Shown here: positions 8,091 through 11,155 of the stretch, piece by piece
How the letters are laid out: every line of letters begins with the position of its first letter
Position numbering within the stretch: position 1 is the stretch's first letter
Assembly (NCBI GenBank): GCA_000310025.1
Contig: FN649752.1
Location: 2,230,702-2,241,856, forward strand
From: Ectocarpus siliculosus
Lineage: Eukaryota; Sar; Phaeophyceae; Ectocarpales; Ectocarpaceae
Direction of reading: 5' to 3'
DNA length: 11,155 nt
The notes under the pieces: generated by a model
What the model was told of the DNA's origin: nothing
Seen by the model: only the letters and a program-made list of their open reading frames with translations
Databases searched by the model: none
Program-made: the position numbers and the translations under genes

Positions 8091-8979
8091 ATGAATGGTG
8101 GTCGAGCAGATTATGTTGTGCGGGGTCGAGAACCCTCACTCCGCGCAAAGGGGATAAATCGCACGTTGTGTTAAATTGGTCAAGCACCCTCGAGGCAGTT
8201 ACGCAGCGCTTCCAACTGTCTCTGGAAGTGAAAGCACCAGAAAATAAATTAAGTCATACGCAGCTGTCATCCGTAAGCAAGGAAGTAAGCACAAGATGCC
8301 GAACACCCTTAGCAGGATGCAGCGCACCCTTCATGCGACTCGCCGAATACCTCACGACGCTTCGCAATTGGTGATGCTAGTGCCTGGTCCGGTGAGAACC
8401 CGGCGTGCTCCGTCCCGACTTTATAGGGATGCGAGGTCAACGATCTAACGCCTGCGGCAGGTTGTGGCGATCCTCACCCGGCATCGCGGAATTATTTGTT
8501 TGGTGGTGCTTTGCTCGAGGGTGCCCTTGGTGGGCACACACGCTCTCTCTGCACTGTACGATGATGGTGCACGTCAAGCGGTATCTAGCAAGACACAAGG
8601 CCTGGAGGATGGATACTCTACTCAAAAGCCAGAGATAAGTTGCGCGCGAAAACTCGACGAAGGTACATAATCCGACAAGCAAACGAAGCACTTGCTTTCT
8701 CGGAAGCCTGTTGTGGGGGTGAGGTTCCGCGGGAGCTGGACACAACCAACCCGCCACCCTCCTCTTTCAAAGTTTTGTGCCAGCATCTCGAACAATACAT
8801 AGATACACTGTAGCCTTATGCTTATAGCAGGCGCGGTAGCCGGAAGCCTTTCTACTCCCCGTTTAAGATCCAGGGTCTGATCTGATCTCTCTCGACTTAA
8901 TGCAGTACCAACAATAACGACGACTACCACCATCATGCGCAGTCTTTACAACACTTTCTTTGGTGTGTTTTCAGCCTGG

Positions 8980-10291
8980 TTAGCTGAAAGTCCGACGTCG
9001 ATGATCGGATAGCTCTTCCTCCCGGGCCTTGGTCTGGCCTTGCAAGGAAGTCAGGCGCTCCTTCAGGGCATCCGCCTGCGGGTATGGTCGAGGTTGGTCG
9101 TAAAAGTTGTTGTTGATGCGGCGGCTGCTGCTTCTGTTGCTATAATGATAGCTGGTTTGGTGAGGCTTCGGAAGAACAGCTCACGGTCCCCACAAGCCAA
9201 CACGCAGCAACCAGGTATGTATACACTTCGACAACCAGAGAGATGCGCATCGCCAACAGAGATGAAAGAACTGCCCATGAAAGTGCAACGGCGCTAGGTG
9301 GTCATCACGCTCGGGTCACGCAGACGAGAGCGAGACGCTACACGCAGGCATGTGTGTAGCACCCGACGTTTGAGAGCATCTGATGCCACGTTGGCATCTT
9401 CATCGTCATGCACGTGTTCGAGGGAGATAAAACTCTGCAAATTATGTTTCTTATCAGACCCCGCCATTGTCAAACATAAGACTATTGGCGCGACATTGTC
9501 TACTGCCTGTTCCTTTTCGCTCCCTCTCGCAACATCATTGCTTCTTCTCTCTCTCCATTCTGTCCATTGTTGTGGAGAGTTATGCTTCCCGCGATTTTCG
9601 TGCAATCAACGTGCCGACGACGAGCCAACCTAAAACAGCCACGCACCGACCCATCCATCCGTTCACCCACCTGCTCAGTTTTTCTGCCGAGGACCGCCGC
9701 GACTTTAGCTTCCACCTGAAATTACAATCCGAGGCATAACACCACCGCCAACAGAGAGGAAAGAGTCAGATGGAGAGGGGGGTAATGACCAACACGCGAG
9801 GAGTACGGGTAACGGAGGGTGGACGATAGACGAAAGGGGGGGAGGCGGCACGGGTAAGGAGGGGTGGAGAGTCAAGCTGCGTGTGTGAGACCGTTTCAAT
9901 GGAGCGCCCGCAACAAACTGTTGCGGAAACTCAACACACGCGGCGGAAACTCAACACACGCGGCAGCCCGCGTTTGGCGAAGGATCGACTCGACCGAACC
10001 CCCCCCCCCCCGCCCCCCCCGGAGCCAAGGCGCACCAGACCAACAGCCACAACAACCAAAACAGCTGCATCACCAACTGCAACAAACCTGCGCGAACTCG
10101 GCCGAGAGGGAGGCTCTTAGCCCGGCCGACTTGTCCTCTCGGACCCCCGCCGCCCGCCTCGCCGCCGCCTCCGCTCCCTCCGCCCTCTCCGTGAGGCGGG
10201 ACACCTGTTCCCTGACCGCCTTGCGCTCCTCGGAGCACTCCTCCTGGAGCCGTTCCAGCCGGCTCCGCCATCTCTCGCGCCCCTCCTCGAG
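8980..10291 (-). CDS. C-terminal part of a coiled-coil protein (three exons, 5' partial)
   Basis: This is the 3' end of a minus-strand gene coding for a charged helical protein; the family is not recognised. Three phase-0 exons join cleanly: 10291-10088 (68 residues), 9715-9671 (15 residues, VEAKVAAVLGRKTEQ) and 9075-8980 (31 residues plus TAA). Acceptors read CACCCAG, ATTTCAG and CCCGCAG; donors are CAG|GTTTGT and CAG|GTGGGT. Introns are 372 and 595 bp. The 114 visible residues are rich in Glu, Arg, Ala, Leu and Gln with hydrophobic residues at heptad-like spacing (for example ERLQEECSEERKAVREQVSRL), and the helical pattern continues across both junctions. That continuity is the main evidence for the splicing. 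An acceptor at the start of the first visible exon implies more exons upstream, but I could not identify any up to 11155. It is probably a structural or scaffold protein; the exact role is unknown. Confidence 0.68.
9923..9962. repeat. Perfect 2 x 20-bp tandem duplication
   Basis: Two identical 20-bp units (GCGGAAACTCAACACACGCG) lie back to back inside the 372-bp intron of the coiled-coil gene. Identity is complete, so the duplication is recent or newly fixed. No function is apparent. Confidence 0.9.
9999..10020. repeat. C-rich homopolymer in intron
   Basis: Thirteen C bases, one G, then eight C bases lie within the 372-bp intron of the coiled-coil gene. On the transcribed strand this is a G-run about 70 bases downstream of the GTTTGT donor, not a pyrimidine tract for the acceptor. 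Confidence 0.9.
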
Positions 10292-11155
10292 CTGGGTGTG
10301 CCGAGCAAAAAAAAAAGCAAGCAACGTTCACGTTACATGTAACACCATCGTGCGTGCGTGTGGGAAATGACGCCGCTCGCAGATGTGCCTTGGTGTAGTA
10401 GAATCGCATAGGCGGTGCCTTATCGCCGCCTCCGCCCCCCCAACCCCCCACTCGTCGTTTTGTGTTGAAATATGGTGAAGAATTGCCCCCCGCTGTTAGA
10501 ACGGTCACCGTGCTGCTTCTTGCACTCCTCACCGTGTGCTCTATGGTTACATGGTTACCGTCGTTGTATATATGACAATATGCCGTCCGAGTCGCTATTA
10601 TGTCGGCACAACCGCGTCTCTCTTGTGTTGGTGGAACCGTAGAGAAATAATCAGATGTTAGTTCAAGTAGCACCATGTAAGGTGTTTTGATCACAGCGTA
10701 TCTCTATTGTGTCGTCGCGACGTGAAGAAAGGAGCGTGTTCATGTTTCACGTGCCCACGACATTGCTTGGACCGGAAATGCAGGAAATTACTTTAGTGGG
10801 AAGCGACAGTCCACCCACCGCCGAACAAACCACCGCAACAACAACATCTGTGGGAGGGAGAAGAGGGTGGGGGCGTTGTTGTAGAGCGGTGTGGCTTTTG
10901 CCACCCCCTCTCGTGCGGCACCTGAGATGCTACGACACTGCCACGGCACTCTCTGATCCATACCGCGTCTGGAGATGTAACGCACATCAACAGTGAATCA
11001 AGGGGGTTGGCCCGTCCCCCAGCCTCGATCGGGACGCGTTTTTTGCACATAGTTCTCCGTCTCCGTCTAATTCTCTGTTCGTTTGTTTGCCCCTCCCTCC
11101 CTCCCTTTCCGCTCGCCCCTCTCCCTCCCTCCCCCCCTCCTTCCCTCTCTCTCTC
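10292..11155. other. Intronic or upstream sequence of the coiled-coil gene; no supported exon
   Basis: On the minus strand this precedes the acceptor at 10292, so it should be intron, possibly with undetected exons. A T-run reads into GCTCGGCACACCCAG at the acceptor. I found no helix-like or otherwise convincing exon. A plus-strand frame at 10709-10996 (95 codons, starting MSSRREERSVFMFHVP) is open but unsupported. The last 60 bp are a CT-rich tract. Confidence 0.45.
11087..11155. repeat. CT-rich polypyrimidine tract
   Basis: Repeated CCCT and CT units run to the window edge, nearly all pyrimidine. They are purine-rich on the minus strand. The tract may continue past the window. Confidence 0.85.

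Larger units (their letters stand above)
6316..8979. other. Intergenic region: ankyrin gene 5' side and coiled-coil gene 3' side
   Basis: Both flanking genes are on the minus strand, so this region should contain the ankyrin promoter and 5' leader (just above 6315) and the coiled-coil transcript end (just below 8980). I see no convincing core promoter; TATAAG at 6494-6499 is on the plus strand and not placed to serve either gene. Open frames of up to 159 codons (7895-8374, plus) exist but run through simple repeats and show no family resemblance. A 67-bp-period duplication and a T-rich inverted repeat are listed separately. Confidence 0.5.

Noticed and set aside
8110-8160. Possible tRNA T-arm (GGGTTCTCGACCC on the minus strand)
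   Set aside because: No matching acceptor stem, D-arm or anticodon arm could be built around it.
7895-8374. 159-codon plus-strand frame
   Set aside because: It starts inside the 67-bp duplication, crosses the T-run as poly-Phe and has no recognisable domain. The repeat copies fall in different frames.
7695-8521. Shared 14-mer GCTTTGCTCGAGGG at 7695 and 8508
   Set aside because: The similarity does not extend beyond the 14 bases on either side, so one chance pair in a window this size is not persuasive.
9951-10694. 247-residue minus-strand frame overlapping the coiled-coil exon
   Set aside because: It reads the coiled-coil exon in another frame, producing Gly/Arg-rich sequence, and starts in presumed intron. 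The frame with regular helix-like charge pattern and splice sites at both ends is preferred.
10709-10996. 95-codon plus-strand frame
   Set aside because: No recognisable family, ambiguous composition and a competing minus-strand gene context. There is not enough evidence to call it a gene.

Overview
The window looks like nuclear DNA of a eukaryotic microalga, most likely a diatom. Coding pieces are short exons separated by GT-AG introns with pyrimidine-rich acceptors. Non-coding sequence is full of homopolymer runs and trinucleotide repeats. The one recognisable gene is a spliced ankyrin-repeat protein of a type I associate with diatoms, with a conserved block reading MDACNKFGESVVH and a DKRG..P..YV...W terminal repeat. 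The diatom call rests on that resemblance plus gene architecture, is an inference, and goes no lower than group level. I see no bacterial operons, tRNA, rRNA, CRISPR array or intact mobile element.

Layout. (1) 153-371 (+) is the putative last exon of a gene that starts left of the window. (2) 372-3005 holds no convincing gene. It carries an (AGC)12 array, hairpins and two sets of old tandem duplications. (3) 3006-6315 (-) is the ankyrin gene, the best-supported feature: two exons (6315-5716 and 3545-3006) separated by a 2,170-bp intron, giving 379 residues. (4) 6316-8979 is intergenic: the presumed 5' region of the ankyrin gene, then a 67-bp-period tandem duplication and a T-rich inverted repeat. 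(5) 8980-10291 (-) is the 3' end of a coiled-coil gene, with three phase-0 exons (204, 45 and 96 bp, the last including the stop) and upstream exons not found. (6) 10292-11155 has no supported gene and ends in a CT-rich tract.

Gene density is low: about 1.2 kb of supported coding sequence in 11.2 kb. The three genes do not form an operon or an evident pathway. The ankyrin and coiled-coil products are both probable protein-protein interaction proteins, but nothing in the sequence links them functionally.

The observations most worth a second look are a roughly 73-residue low-complexity insertion inside the ankyrin domain, the unusually long intron in that gene, an 8-bp motif (ACAGCAGT) found eight times outside coding exons, and several diverged tandem duplications of unknown origin. 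I found no clear evidence of a new biological system.
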